A stretch of DNA of 64,000 nt from the NCBI RefSeq assembly GCF_002080045.1, contig NZ_MUIN01000001.1:132930-196929 (forward strand), read 5' to 3'. The notes under the pieces were generated by a model that ran no database searches, had not been told where the DNA came from, and was given only the letters and a program-made list of their open reading frames with translations. Each line of letters opens with the position of its first letter. The stretch's first letter is position 1. The stretch is from Pseudomonas sp. Bc-h. GTDB taxonomy: Bacteria; Pseudomonadota; Gammaproteobacteria; Pseudomonadales; Pseudomonadaceae. This document shows positions 33,685-43,225 of this stretch, in pieces. Position numbers and translations under genes: made by a program.

Positions 33685-33712
33685 AAAAGGCACGGTACTT
33701 ACCGTGCCTTTT
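33685..33712. terminator. Intrinsic terminator after gltD
   Basis: AAAAGGCACGGTA / TACCGTGCCTTTT with a two-base centre: a strong symmetrical stem with A- and T-tracts, between gltD and hemE. hemE therefore has its own promoter in the remaining 47 bases or relies on read-through. Confidence 0.8.
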
Positions 33713-33759
33713 GCGTTGGTGTCTGAGAAAATGCCCGCACTTTTCTGCCGGATGCCGAC

Positions 33760-34824
33760 ATGACTGCCCTGAAGAACGACCGTTTCCTTCGCGCCCTGCT
33801 CAAGCAACCCGTTGACGTCACGCCGGTATGGATGATGCGTCAGGCTGGTCGCTACCTCCCGGAATACCGCGCCAGCCGCGCCAAGGCCGGGGATTTCATG
33901 AGCCTGTGCATGAACCCGGCGTTCGCCTGCGAAGTCACGTTGCAGCCGCTCGAGCGGTATCCGCTGGACGCAGCGATTCTGTTTTCCGACATCCTCACTG
34001 TTCCCGATGCCATGGGCCTTGGTCTGTATTTCGAAACCGGCGAAGGCCCGCGTTTCAAGAAGACCGTCAGCACTTTGGCCGATATCGAAGCGCTGCCAAT
34101 CCCCGACGCACAGAAAGACCTGGGTTACGTGATGGACGCGGTCAGCACCATTCGCCGCGAGCTCAACGGCCGCGTGCCCCTGATCGGCTTTTCCGGCAGC
34201 CCCTGGACCCTGGCGACTTACATGGTCGAAGGTGGCTCGTCCAAGGACTTCCGCAAGTCCAAGGCCATGCTCTACGACAATCCACAAGCCATGCACCTGC
34301 TGCTCGACAAGCTGGCGCAGTCGGTCACCGCTTACCTGAACGGCCAGATTCTGGCGGGCGCGCAAGCCGTACAGATCTTCGACAGCTGGGGCGGCAGCCT
34401 CTCGGCGGCGGCGTATCAGGAGTTTTCCCTGGCCTATATGCGCAAGATCGTCAGCGGCCTGATTCGCGAGCACGACGGCCGCAAAGTGCCGGTGATCCTG
34501 TTCACCAAAGGGGGCGGTCTGTGGCTGGAAAGCATCGCCGACGCCGGTGCCGACGCCCTGGGCCTGGACTGGACCTGCGACATCGGCGAAGCCCGCCGTC
34601 GCGTCGGCAGCAAAGTGGCGCTGCAAGGCAACATGGACCCGACTGTCCTTTACGCAAATCCGCAGGCCATCCGCCAGGAAGTCTCGAACATCCTCGCCAG
34701 CTACGGCAGCGGCACCGGCCACGTCTTCAACCTCGGCCATGGCATCACCCCGGAGGTCGATCCGGCCAATGCCGGGGCATTCATTGAGGCAGTGCACGAG
34801 ATGTCAGCGAAGTATCATCAGTAA
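33760..34824 (+). CDS. hemE: Uroporphyrinogen decarboxylase
   Basis: A 354-residue cofactor-free enzyme that removes four acetate carboxyls from uroporphyrinogen III to give coproporphyrinogen III in haem synthesis. The signature [14 protein letters not shown] and [13 protein letters not shown] motifs, the catalytic Asp in [12 protein letters not shown], and the conserved FNLGHGI near the C-terminus are all present. Flanked by terminators on both sides, so it is transcribed alone. Confidence 0.97.
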   Translation: MTALKNDRFLRALLKQPVDVTPVWMMRQAGRYLPEYRASRAKAGDFMSLCMNPAFACEVTLQPLERYPLDAAILFSDILTVPDAMGLGLYFETGEGPRFKKTVSTLADIEALPIPDAQKDLGYVMDAVSTIRRELNGRVPLIGFSGSPWTLATYMVEGGSSKDFRKSKAMLYDNPQAMHLLLDKLAQSVTAYLNGQILAGAQAVQIFDSWGGSLSAAAYQEFSLAYMRKIVSGLIREHDGRKVPVILFTKGGGLWLESIADAGADALGLDWTCDIGEARRRVGSKVALQGNMDPTVLYANPQAIRQEVSNILASYGSGTGHVFNLGHGITPEVDPANAGAFIEAVHEMSAKYHQ

Positions 34825-34842
34825 ACATTGATGCGCATTAAA

Positions 34843-34869
34843 AAAACGCCCAGTCATACTGGGCGTTTT
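34843..34869. terminator. Intrinsic terminator after hemE
   Basis: AAAACGCCCAG-TCATA-CTGGGCGTTTT. The rest of the 366-base gap up to 35190 is AT-richer and contains a palindrome (35021-35033) and a small hairpin (35109-35128), but no gene. Confidence 0.85.
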
Positions 34870-35020
34870 CATTTGGAGCGATATTCGATAGGTGAAATTT
34901 CGCGAGAGCGCGTCGTAAATTCCATCTGAAATAAATAACGGAAGTTTCCTCTAGTTTCTGAGGCCGTTTCCTACATCTAAAAATTATGAATTCCGTAGAA
35001 TTTTTTCGGCCTCGTTAGTC

Positions 35021-35033
35021 AACTTATTAAGTT
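35021..35033. promoter_or_regulatory. Palindrome upstream of the LPMO gene
   Basis: AACTTA-T-TAAGTT is a perfect 13-base palindrome in the AT-rich gap, about 160 bases before the LPMO start. It could be an operator for the LPMO/secretion region; no protein can be named. Confidence 0.3.
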
Positions 35034-35190
35034 CTGTATCTGCGAGCTAGTTGAGGTCTCAAAGGATTGAAGTTCGTGTGGGTGTCTGATTCACAGCGAG
35101 CGAATAATCCCGCTCACCAATGGGCGGGGTTAGGCAAAACACTACCGTTACATGGATGATCAGTTTAAAACTGCATGGGATGAGCCAAAT

Positions 35191-36642
35191 ATGTCGAGAC
35201 TGAATACTGTATCTACCGCAATATCCTCTATGGCCGTGCTCGTTGCGTTGGCTGCGCCGCAGTACGCAGCCGCGCACGGTTATCTGAATGACCCGCCTTC
35301 ACGAGCGTTTGTCTGCGCGAAGGGTTTGAACGCCGACTGCGGAGCCGCGCAGTACGAGCCGCAAAGTGTTGGTGAAACGGCGAAGGGATTCCCAGGAACC
35401 GGCGTACCGGATGGCAAGATCGCCAGCGGCGCCCTTTCTCAGTTTTCGGCACTGGATATCCAGTCTGCCAACCGCTGGCACAAGACCGAAATTCGGGACC
35501 GTACGATCAACTTCGACTGGTACTACAAGGCCACCCATCCCGCGACTAAGTATGAATACTTCATTACTCAAAACGGCTGGAACCCCAACGCTGTGTTGAC
35601 CCGCGAGTCCTTCGACCTGACCCCCTTCTGCGTGATCGATGCCGGTGGGCGCTTGCCGACCGACCAGCCACAGGGCAGCGAAGGTCCCGCGCGGGAGAAG
35701 CACACCTGTCAGATTCCCGGCGACCGCAGCGGCCATCACGTCGTGCTGGGTATATGGACCGTTGACGATACGCCCGGGGCGTTCCATGACGTGGTCGACG
35801 TGAACATCGTTGCTGAAGCCGAGACGCCGGATGGCTGGCGGCCTGTAGGGAACATTACGCCGCGGGACGATCTGTTCGTGGGAGACAAGGTCTCGGTGCG
35901 AGCGCTGACCAGTGAAGGCGAAAGTTCTGAATTCAGCTCGCAAGTGACGATTGCAACTGTGGAAGAGGGTAAATCGGAAAACTGGTCATTCAAGCTCGCC
36001 GAGCAACTCAACGCTGCCAATACGCTGGTGCGTGCCGGAGTGCGCGGCGAAGACGGCACGATCAAGCCGGTCAGGGGCACCAACAATCTGTATGCCAAAC
36101 AGGAAAGCGGGGTGAATCGCTACGAACTGCAGATGGAGTTGGTGGAAGACGCCCAGGCCCAACTGAGCATTCAATCCTTTGACGAGAACCTTGAGTTGGT
36201 TAAAGGTCGGGCCACGCTTGCGGTCACGCTGGCCACCAACCGCAAGATGAACGTCGAAGCCACGGTCTTCGATTCGACCAACAAAGCTGTTGGGTCGAGC
36301 ACTGCCACCCTCGACGCCGGTAGCGCTACTGTCGATATCGCACTGGTCAGTGCTCCGGGTGATCACCAATTGAAACTGATTGGCGTGACTCCGGACGGCC
36401 GGACGACGCGTCAGGCTCTGCAAGCCCTGGTGCTGGCTGGGGAAGGTGGCGGTCAGGAGTACGACGCGGTTTATCCGGAAGGCATCGAAACTTATGCCGA
36501 AGGCACGACGGTCCTGCAACCCGAAGACGGCAACGTCTACGAGTGCAAACCTTTCCCGGCTTCCGGATGGTGCAAGCAAAACGGCCATCATTACAAGCCA
36601 GGTACCGGTTCCGATTGGCAAGATGCCTGGACACTGAAATAA
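35191..36642 (+). CDS. GbpA-like chitin-active lytic polysaccharide monooxygenase (AA10)
   Basis: A 483-residue secreted copper enzyme. The signal peptide (residues 1-28, ending QYAAA) leaves His29 as mature residue 1, followed by GYLNDPPSRA; this His and His116 (in KATHPATKYEYFIT) form the copper brace, with a Phe in PGAFHDVVDVN as axial residue. Two GbpA-type beta domains follow (about residues 210-410) and a C-terminal chitin-binding module (from about residue 430, rich in Trp and Cys). It probably cleaves chitin oxidatively and may act as an adhesin like Vibrio GbpA. The ATG at 35191, not the one at 35152, places the signal peptide correctly. It lies just upstream of a cytochrome and a type II secretion cluster. 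Confidence 0.92.
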   Translation: MSRLNTVSTAISSMAVLVALAAPQYAAAHGYLNDPPSRAFVCAKGLNADCGAAQYEPQSVGETAKGFPGTGVPDGKIASGALSQFSALDIQSANRWHKTEIRDRTINFDWYYKATHPATKYEYFITQNGWNPNAVLTRESFDLTPFCVIDAGGRLPTDQPQGSEGPAREKHTCQIPGDRSGHHVVLGIWTVDDTPGAFHDVVDVNIVAEAETPDGWRPVGNITPRDDLFVGDKVSVRALTSEGESSEFSSQVTIATVEEGKSENWSFKLAEQLNAANTLVRAGVRGEDGTIKPVRGTNNLYAKQESGVNRYELQMELVEDAQAQLSIQSFDENLELVKGRATLAVTLATNRKMNVEATVFDSTNKAVGSSTATLDAGSATVDIALVSAPGDHQLKLIGVTPDGRTTRQALQALVLAGEGGGQEYDAVYPEGIETYAEGTTVLQPEDGNVYECKPFPASGWCKQNGHHYKPGTGSDWQDAWTLK

Positions 36643-36657
36643 ACAGCTGCCTTTTAA

Positions 36658-36687
36658 CTTCGAACAGCGCGTCGTCGCTGTTCGAAG
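36658..36687 (+). promoter_or_regulatory. Perfect 12-bp hairpin between LPMO and cytochrome genes
   Basis: CTTCGAACAGCG-CGTCGT-CGCTGTTCGAAG, 16 bases after the LPMO stop and 25 before the cytochrome ATG. There is no T-tract after it, so it is a leaky terminator, a processing site or an mRNA stabiliser rather than a simple stop. Confidence 0.6.
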
Positions 36688-36712
36688 GGTATTGACGGAA
36701 AAGGCGCTCTTT

Positions 36713-37228
36713 ATGCAATTGCCGCAGGACTATTCACGCTTGCAGGTCGGCCTTCATTGGCTTTCCGCAATTATCATATTGTGGGCATTGGTGTCGGGAA
36801 GCCTGTTCAGGATTGTTGAAGTTTCAGCTGAGCTGAAGGAAAGTGTCACGCACTTCAATGTGTCGTTAACCATGTTGTTTATTCCGTTTTTCATCTTAAG
36901 GGCTTATCTGGCGTTTTCAACATCCTCGAGTGCTCGTGGCTGTGGCCCGAATTTTATGGAACACCTTGCACGCATTGCGCATTGCGCCATTTATGTATTA
37001 ACAACTGTCGTGTTGATAAGCGGCGTGTTGATGATGAAAGACCGTGCGGATTTCTTCGGTTTTCTATATTTCGGCCCTGTGCTGACACAGCCGACGTTGC
37101 ACGAATGGTTCGGCGATCTGCACATCTGGAGTTGCGTAGCGCTGGCGGCCTTGGTCGTTCTGCATATCGTTGCGGTCATCCGACACCAGATCTCAGGGAA
37201 TTCAGTGATCAAGCGAATGTGGCCTTGA
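36713..37228 (+). CDS. b561-type membrane cytochrome
   Basis: A 171-residue protein of the bacterial cytochrome b561 family: four membrane helices with histidines suited to bind two b haems (His in QVGLHWLSA, TRL-side helix, CAIYV region, DLHIWSC and VVLHIVAV). Such proteins pass electrons across or out of the inner membrane. The ATG at 36713 after AAGG is preferred over TTG 36692. Its stop overlaps the TTG start of gspC by four bases, tying it to the secretion operon, and the LPMO lies just upstream. Electron supply to the LPMO or to periplasmic redox steps is a hypothesis. Confidence 0.8.
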   Translation: MQLPQDYSRLQVGLHWLSAIIILWALVSGSLFRIVEVSAELKESVTHFNVSLTMLFIPFFILRAYLAFSTSSSARGCGPNFMEHLARIAHCAIYVLTTVVLISGVLMMKDRADFFGFLYFGPVLTQPTLHEWFGDLHIWSCVALAALVVLHIVAVIRHQISGNSVIKRMWP

Positions 37229-37734
37229 GCAGATTTCATCACTGGCCGGGCTTTCTCTTGCTGGCCGCGACACTTGGTTACGGGATTCATCTTTTTCTGA
37301 GCGAGCGCAGTTACCGCCTGGCGCTAGGACCTGTCACCGCGTTCGCCCCTGTCGCAGCTATCAGCGAGATACCTGCCACCTCAAGCCCGGGAGCGCTGCT
37401 GACAGTTTTAGGATTTCAGGGGGAGACAGCGGCCGTGAAAAAACAGGAGGTCGCGATATTGCGCGGCATCGTGGTTGCGACCTCAGAGGAATCACGGGCG
37501 CTGATGACTGTTGCAGGCAATCAAAGGACTTACCGGGTGGGCGAGCGGTTGCCCGGCGGCAGCGTGCTACGGCGAATTGAGGCAAGCCGCGTGTTTCTCT
37601 GGCGAAGCGGGCACGAGGTCGTTTTGCCGTTGGTGGCGCCCGCGGCCACGACTCTGCGCACTGCGCGTGCAAACACTACCCCGACGTCTTTGTATCTGCG
37701 GCCCGCGGCCGCTTCTTCTCAGGATCAACCATGA
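37225..37734 (+). CDS. gspC: Type II secretion protein C (GspC)
   Basis: A 169-residue inner-membrane protein with one N-terminal helix (about residues 8-24, WPGFLLLAATLGYGIHLFL), a Pro-rich linker and an HR domain (residues 78-133, from ILRGIVVATSEESRAL) that binds the N0 domain of GspD. It lacks a PDZ or coiled-coil end. The start is most likely TTG, overlapping the cytochrome stop (TTGA); upstream in-frame codons lie inside the cytochrome gene. Four-base overlap with gspD. Confidence 0.82.
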   Translation: MSRFHHWPGFLLLAATLGYGIHLFLSERSYRLALGPVTAFAPVAAISEIPATSSPGALLTVLGFQGETAAVKKQEVAILRGIVVATSEESRALMTVAGNQRTYRVGERLPGGSVLRRIEASRVFLWRSGHEVVLPLVAPAATTLRTARANTTPTSLYLRPAAASSQDQP

Positions 37735-39632
37735 ACGTGTCCGCCATGCCTGCCTTGTGCAAACGGTTGGGCTACACCGTATCGATATTTCTGGCGCTCT
37801 ACTGTGTGTCCGGTGTGGCGGATGACGAGCCGCGTTGGCAGCTGGCTATGAACGAAGCCGAGTTGCGCGATGTGGTTCGTGAAATGTCTTCGATTCTGGG
37901 TGCAACGGTAGTGCTCGATCCACGAGTGCAGGGCCAGATCACCGTCATGTCCGATCAGGCGCTGGATCGCGAGGGCGTGCGAAGGCTGTTTTATTCAGTA
38001 CTCGACGCCCACAACTTCACCGTGATCGATGAGGGCGAGCGCATTCTGATCACACCCGTCACGGAGGCCAAGACCCGTGCCAGCCAGGCCAGCAGCCGCA
38101 ATGCTCGCACTGGCCAGTTCGTGACCGAAGTCATCGCATTGAACAATAGCGTGGCGGCCGAGGTTTCAACGCTGCTCCGGCCTCTGGTATCGGTGAACGG
38201 GTATGTAGGCCCTTCAGCGTCCAGTAACGCCCTGGTCGTTACGGACACGTCGAGCAATGTGCAGCGTATCCGGGGCATCGTCGCGCAACTGGACTCCGGG
38301 CAAAAGAACGATCATTCGGTCGTTCAATTGCGCCACGCTCTGGCAGAGCAGTTGGTGAGGGTGCTCGAACAATCTCTGGGCAAGCAGGGGGTCGAGTCGG
38401 GCAGTCTGGTCATCGCCGACGTTCGTAATAACCGACTGGTCTTGATTGGCAATCCTGCGACTCGTCGGCGACTGGCTGCGCTGGCCATGACGCTGGACAC
38501 TCCTGCGTCGGCCGACGCCGAAAACTCAAGGGTGATCCGGCTTCGCCACAGTGATGCGCGACAGCTGGCCGAGGTGCTCGATGCAATGGGCTCCGGGCTT
38601 GGCGAAGGAGGCGATAAAGGCGCCACGTCGGCTGCTAAAGCGCTGGTCAAGTCCGACGATAGTCAGAACGCGCTGGTCCTGATCGCCGAACCTGCTCAGT
38701 TACGCACCCTTGAACAGGTCGTTCGGCAGCTCGATCAGCCGCGCTCGCAGGTCCTGATACACGCGGCGATCATCGAAGTATCCGGTGATATCGCCAATGC
38801 CCTTGGCGTGCAATGGGGCGCGCAGACGGGGGGCATGCTGGGCGCCATCAATTTCCCCGGAGCGGGTATCAGCCTCCCAGGCATGGCGGCAGACGACCTC
38901 AAATTGCCAGACGGTGCGGTGCTGCGTGTAGGCAATGATCGCTTTGGGGTACTGATCAATGCACTGGCCAGTGACACGCGCAACAACGTCTTGTCCACCC
39001 CCAGCCTGTTGACTCTGGATAACCAAGAGGCAGAAATCCTGGTCGGCCAGAATGTGCCGTTCAAGAGTGGCTCGTATCAGACACCTGGCAGCGGTTCGGA
39101 AAACCCCTACACCACGGTGACCCGGCAGGATATCGGTATCAAGCTGAAGATCCGACCACACATCAACGACGGCGAAACGCTACGTCTGGAGGTCGAGCAG
39201 GAGAACTCCGAGATTGCCAGTTCGGTGGAGGGGCTCGATGACCTGATCACCAACAAACGCGCACTCAAGAGCACCATTCTTGCGGATGACGGCCAGATCA
39301 TCGTGATTGGCGGCCTCATCAAGGACAGCGTACGCACCCGCGAAAGTGGAGTGCCCCTGCTGCGCAGCATTCCCTGGCTGGGGGCTCTGTTCCGCTGGAG
39401 CAGCGATACCCGGGAAAAGACCAATCTGATGATCTTTCTGCGCCCGACCATCGTCCGTGGCAAGGAAGACTTGAGCGATATCACCAAAGATCGCTACCGG
39501 CAGTTGCGCAACCTGAGTGGCCCCGAGAGCGGCAACTCGTTGCTGCTGCCATCCGAGTCCCGCCAACTGTTCGACGCACCGCCTGACTCGCCGGCAAGTG
39601 GCTTGCGCAATGGCGCGGGAGGCATTCGGTGA
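37731..39632 (+). CDS. gspD: Type II secretion secretin (GspD)
   Basis: A 633-residue outer-membrane channel. Signal peptide to about residue 30, N0 domain (WQLAMNEAELRDVVREMSS), repeated N1-N3 domains, and a secretin core with VPFKSGSYQTPG and a C-terminal IIVIGGLIKDS segment, ending in a short S-like tail. It has no lipobox, so it probably needs a pilotin or the Bam system; no pilotin gene is seen here. Its start overlaps the gspC stop by four bases. Confidence 0.93.
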   Translation: MNVSAMPALCKRLGYTVSIFLALYCVSGVADDEPRWQLAMNEAELRDVVREMSSILGATVVLDPRVQGQITVMSDQALDREGVRRLFYSVLDAHNFTVIDEGERILITPVTEAKTRASQASSRNARTGQFVTEVIALNNSVAAEVSTLLRPLVSVNGYVGPSASSNALVVTDTSSNVQRIRGIVAQLDSGQKNDHSVVQLRHALAEQLVRVLEQSLGKQGVESGSLVIADVRNNRLVLIGNPATRRRLAALAMTLDTPASADAENSRVIRLRHSDARQLAEVLDAMGSGLGEGGDKGATSAAKALVKSDDSQNALVLIAEPAQLRTLEQVVRQLDQPRSQVLIHAAIIEVSGDIANALGVQWGAQTGGMLGAINFPGAGISLPGMAADDLKLPDGAVLRVGNDRFGVLINALASDTRNNVLSTPSLLTLDNQEAEILVGQNVPFKSGSYQTPGSGSENPYTTVTRQDIGIKLKIRPHINDGETLRLEVEQENSEIASSVEGLDDLITNKRALKSTILADDGQIIVIGGLIKDSVRTRESGVPLLRSIPWLGALFRWSSDTREKTNLMIFLRPTIVRGKEDLSDITKDRYRQLRNLSGPESGNSLLLPSESRQLFDAPPDSPASGLRNGAGGIR

Positions 39633-41095
39633 ATCAGCAATTACCCTTCGGTTTTGCCCGGCGCTTCGGTGTGATGTGTGAATGTGTCGACAAGCGTCCA
39701 ACGCTATTGCTGCGGGACGACGCGTCGCTCAGCGCATTGTCGGAGGCCCAGCGGATACTGGGTGTTGGCGAACGTACATGGCAACTGCTCGATCAGCCTG
39801 AGTACGCCGCGCGGCTGGCCAGCGCCTACAGCGATAGCCAAGGCGCGGTAGAGGACGTTGCGCAGGGACTGGACGAGGAGCTGAACCTGCTGGAAATCGC
39901 CGAGCAGTTGCCGCAGACGGCTGACCTGCTTGAGCAGGAAGGCGATGCACCGATCATTCGTCTGATCAATGCATTGCTCAGCGAGGCGGTGCGCGAGAAG
40001 GCTTCGGACGTGCACCTGGAAACGTTCGAGCACAGTCTTTCGGTGCGCATTCGGGTCGACGGGCAGTTGCGCGAAGTGCTCAAGCCCCGGCGCGAGTTGG
40101 CGACGCTTCTGGTCTCCAGAATAAAGGTGATGTCCCGTCTGGATATCGCTGAAAAGCGTGTTCCACAGGACGGCCGCATGGCCTTGCGCCTGGCAGGCCA
40201 CGAGGTCGACGTACGGGTGTCGACCTTGCCTTCGGCGCATGGCGAGCGGGTGGTCCTGCGTTTGCTCGACAAGCGCAAGGCCAGCCTGGATCTGAGGCAG
40301 TTGGGCATGCCGTCGGACACGCTGGCGCAGTTCGAGCAGGTCCTCGCGCGGCCCCACGGCATCTTTCTGGTCACAGGCCCTACCGGCTCAGGCAAAACCA
40401 CCAGCCTCTATGCCGCGCTCACGCACCTCAACGATCAGACACGCAACATCCTCACGGTTGAGGACCCCATCGAGTATCACCTGCCCGGCATCGGCCAGAC
40501 TCCCGTCAATACCAAGGTGCAGATGACATTTGCGCGCGGCCTGCGCGCCATCCTTCGTCAGGATCCGGACGTGGTCATGGTCGGGGAAATCCGGGACCGC
40601 GAGACTTCGGACATCGCGGTCCAGGCGTCATTGACCGGGCATCTGGTGCTGTCGACATTGCACACCAACAGCGCGGTGGGTGCCGTCACGCGTCTGCTGG
40701 ACATGGGCGTGGACGCCTACCTGCTCGCGTCGTCGCTGCAGGGCGTACTGGCGCAACGTCTTCTGCGCACGCTATGTGACCACTGCAAGACGCCGTTCAT
40801 GGCTGACGGGATATCTCGCGAGCATCTAGGACTTGGACCGGATGACTCTTGCAAGCTGTTCCGGGCCAATGGTTGCGAGCACTGCCGACAGGGCTATCGC
40901 GGCCGTACCGGCATTTATGAATTGATCAAGGTAACGCCTCGGCTGGCAGAGCTTATTCATGGCACGGCCAGTGAGCCCGAATTGCTCCAGGAAGCCAGAA
41001 CCTGCTCTCGCAGCCTGTTTCAGGACGGTCGGCGGTTGGTCCTCGAAGGCCGGACAAGCCTGGACGAATTGTTGCGCGTGAGCCAGGAGGGCTGA
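39629..41095 (+). CDS. gspE: Type II secretion ATPase (GspE)
   Basis: A 488-residue cytoplasmic hexameric ATPase. Walker A GPTGSGKTTSLYA (about residue 250), Asp box ILTVEDPIEYHLPGIGQTPV, Walker B-like DPDVVMVGEIRD, His box TGHLVLSTLHTN, and a zinc module with CDHCK and CEHCRQGY. The N-terminal domain binds GspL. The start is GTG, overlapping the gspD stop (GTGA). Confidence 0.95.
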   Translation: MNQQLPFGFARRFGVMCECVDKRPTLLLRDDASLSALSEAQRILGVGERTWQLLDQPEYAARLASAYSDSQGAVEDVAQGLDEELNLLEIAEQLPQTADLLEQEGDAPIIRLINALLSEAVREKASDVHLETFEHSLSVRIRVDGQLREVLKPRRELATLLVSRIKVMSRLDIAEKRVPQDGRMALRLAGHEVDVRVSTLPSAHGERVVLRLLDKRKASLDLRQLGMPSDTLAQFEQVLARPHGIFLVTGPTGSGKTTSLYAALTHLNDQTRNILTVEDPIEYHLPGIGQTPVNTKVQMTFARGLRAILRQDPDVVMVGEIRDRETSDIAVQASLTGHLVLSTLHTNSAVGAVTRLLDMGVDAYLLASSLQGVLAQRLLRTLCDHCKTPFMADGISREHLGLGPDDSCKLFRANGCEHCRQGYRGRTGIYELIKVTPRLAELIHGTASEPELLQEARTCSRSLFQDGRRLVLEGRTSLDELLRVSQEG

Positions 41096-41098
41096 GCC

Positions 41099-42310
41099 AT
41101 GGGGTTGTTCGACTATCAGGCAGTGGATGCCAGCGGCCGACGCAGTCGTGGTCAGGACCAGGCGCAAAGCCCCCGCCACGTTCGCCAGCGGCTGCGAGAA
41201 CGCGGCTTGCAGCCAATCGAGGTCAAACCGGCTGCCGGGCAAGCGCGCAAAGGTATCGAGCGCCCGCGCAGCCAGCGGCTCAGCTCAGCGGAGCTGACCT
41301 TGGTCACCTTGCAGTTGTCGACCCTGGTTCAGGCCGGGTTGCCTCTGGAGGAGGCTTTGCAGGCAGTGGCTGCGCAGAGCGAGAAACGCAGGATCGGTCA
41401 GTTGATCGGGGCAGTGCGTACCCGGATCACCGAGGGTCACGACCTGGCCTCGGCGCTGATGGTATTTCCCCGCGCATTCCCGGCGCTGTTCTGCGCCACT
41501 GTCGCCGCCGGTGAGCGTTCGGGTCATCTGGGCCAAGTGCTGGAGCAACTGGCGCAGTACACAGAAGCGCGCCAGCAGTCACGGCAGAAAATCCAGCTCG
41601 CTCTCGTGTACCCAGTGATCTTGCTCTGTGCCTCGTTGCTCATCGTGAGCTTTCTGCTGGGCTACGTGGTGCCGGACGTGGTCAGGGTATTCGTCGACAG
41701 CGGTCAACCATTGCCGATGCTGACAGAGGGCCTCATCGCCGTCAGCTCGGGTGTGCGTCTTCACGGAATAACCCTTCTGGCGATTCTCGCTTCGCTTGCC
41801 GGGTTAGCACGTTGGGCGCTGCGGCGTCCTTCTCTTCGTATGCACTTTCACAATGGGTTGCTGCGCACGCCGGTGCTGGGTGGCGTTCTCAAGGCCATGG
41901 ATGCCGCCCGGTTTGTCAGCACCCTGGCAATTCTCGGCAAAAGCGCTGTGCCGCTTGTCGATGCGCTGCAAATCTCCGCGACCGTGGTCGCAAGCCTGCC
42001 GATCCGCGCGCGCATGTACGAGGTGGCGCGGCGGGTTCGCGAGGGCCAGACACTGACACGCAGTCTGGAGCAGGGCGCGGATATCCCGCCACTGATGCTG
42101 CACATGATTGCCAGTGGCGAGCGTGCGGGTGAACTCGACCGAATGCTCGAACGCGCCGCGCAGCAGCAGGAAAAGACCCTCGCTGCCAGCATCGCGCTGA
42201 TGGTGAGCCTATTCGAGCCGGCAATGCTGGTGGTGATGGGTGGCGTGGTGCTGCTCATCGTCATGGCCATTCTGATGCCAATCCTTAACCTCAACCAACT
42301 GGTGAATTGA
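41099..42310 (+). CDS. gspF: Type II secretion platform protein (GspF)
   Basis: A 403-residue inner-membrane protein with two homologous cytoplasmic helical domains (about residues 65-165 and 270-370) and three membrane helices (about 170-190, 220-240 and 375-395). The GERSGHLGQVLEQLA and GERAGELDRMLERAA segments mark the two repeats. It couples GspE to pseudopilus assembly and starts three bases after gspE. Confidence 0.95.
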   Translation: MGLFDYQAVDASGRRSRGQDQAQSPRHVRQRLRERGLQPIEVKPAAGQARKGIERPRSQRLSSAELTLVTLQLSTLVQAGLPLEEALQAVAAQSEKRRIGQLIGAVRTRITEGHDLASALMVFPRAFPALFCATVAAGERSGHLGQVLEQLAQYTEARQQSRQKIQLALVYPVILLCASLLIVSFLLGYVVPDVVRVFVDSGQPLPMLTEGLIAVSSGVRLHGITLLAILASLAGLARWALRRPSLRMHFHNGLLRTPVLGGVLKAMDAARFVSTLAILGKSAVPLVDALQISATVVASLPIRARMYEVARRVREGQTLTRSLEQGADIPPLMLHMIASGERAGELDRMLERAAQQQEKTLAASIALMVSLFEPAMLVVMGGVVLLIVMAILMPILNLNQLVN

Positions 42311-42314
42311 GCCT

Positions 42315-42758
42315 ATGGCACTTCCGCGAAAACGTCGGCAACACGGTTTTACCCTGATAGAAATCATGGTGGTGGTAGTGATCATCGGCGTACTCGGAGC
42401 GATGGTGATCCCGCAGTTCATGAGCCGCCCGGACCAGGCCAAGGTTACCGCTGCACACACTGACATTCAGGCGTTAAGCACAGCGCTGGAGATGTACCGG
42501 CTCGACAACTTCAACTATCCCTCTACCCAGCAGGGGCTGGAGGCGCTGGTCAAACGTCCTTCGGGTGCGCCACTGGCGAAGAACTGGAACCCGCGGGGTT
42601 ATCTCAAGAGTCTGCCCGCCGATCCATGGGGTACTCCTTACCAGTACCTGAGCCCCGGAACGGCCAGCGCGCCGTTCGATCTTTACTCCTACGGCGCGGA
42701 CGGTGTAGCGGGCGGCGATGATTTTGCAGCCGATATCGGCTACCGGACTGGCGAGTGA
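42315..42758 (+). CDS. gspG: Major pseudopilin (GspG)
   Basis: A 147-residue prepilin-like protein: basic leader ending RRQHG, then FTLIEIMVVVVIIGVLGAMV with Glu5, the prepilin peptidase site being G/F. The C-terminal part has the Ca-binding loop pattern of GspG (DPWGTPYQYLSPG, SYGADGVAGGDD). It forms the shaft of the pseudopilus. Confidence 0.95.
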   Translation: MALPRKRRQHGFTLIEIMVVVVIIGVLGAMVIPQFMSRPDQAKVTAAHTDIQALSTALEMYRLDNFNYPSTQQGLEALVKRPSGAPLAKNWNPRGYLKSLPADPWGTPYQYLSPGTASAPFDLYSYGADGVAGGDDFAADIGYRTGE

Positions 42759-43225
42759 TGCCGCAGCGGGTTCGCGGCTTTACCTTGCTGGAACTGCTGG
42801 TGGTCATGGTGCTGATCGGCATTGTGTTGTCATTGGCCGTGACCGGCCTGACCGCAGGCCCGGCTCAGCAGGCACGGCAGCAAGCCAGTGAATTGCTGAG
42901 CCTGCTCATTCAGTTGAGAGACACGGCCGTGGCCGAAGGACAAGAGTACGGCCTGAGTTTTGACGATCACGGATACCGTTTGAAGGCATGGCAGGACGGG
43001 CAATGGCTCAATCGAAGCGATTGGCGCCTGCCGGATGGAATGTGGTTCCGCCTGGAGCTCGAAAGTCAGCCGCTGCACTTGGGACGCCGGGGTGACGAAC
43101 CGCAGTTGCTGATTCTGAGCAGTGATGAAATGAGCGCTTTCACCCTCCATTACGAAACCGCCCACGGCCGCTGGTTAAGCATCTACGCGGATGGCGTGAA
43201 CGATCCGGTGATCAATGAGGGCTGA
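42758..43225 (+). CDS. gspH: Minor pseudopilin (GspH)
   Basis: A 155-residue prepilin-like protein with processing motif RG/FTLLELLVVMVLIG and a beta-rich head. The ATG at 42758 overlaps the gspG stop (TGATG); a GTG one codon earlier is also possible. Its 3' end overlaps gspI by 11 bases. GspH is thought to join the tip complex to the GspG shaft. Confidence 0.9.
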   Translation: MPQRVRGFTLLELLVVMVLIGIVLSLAVTGLTAGPAQQARQQASELLSLLIQLRDTAVAEGQEYGLSFDDHGYRLKAWQDGQWLNRSDWRLPDGMWFRLELESQPLHLGRRGDEPQLLILSSDEMSAFTLHYETAHGRWLSIYADGVNDPVINEG

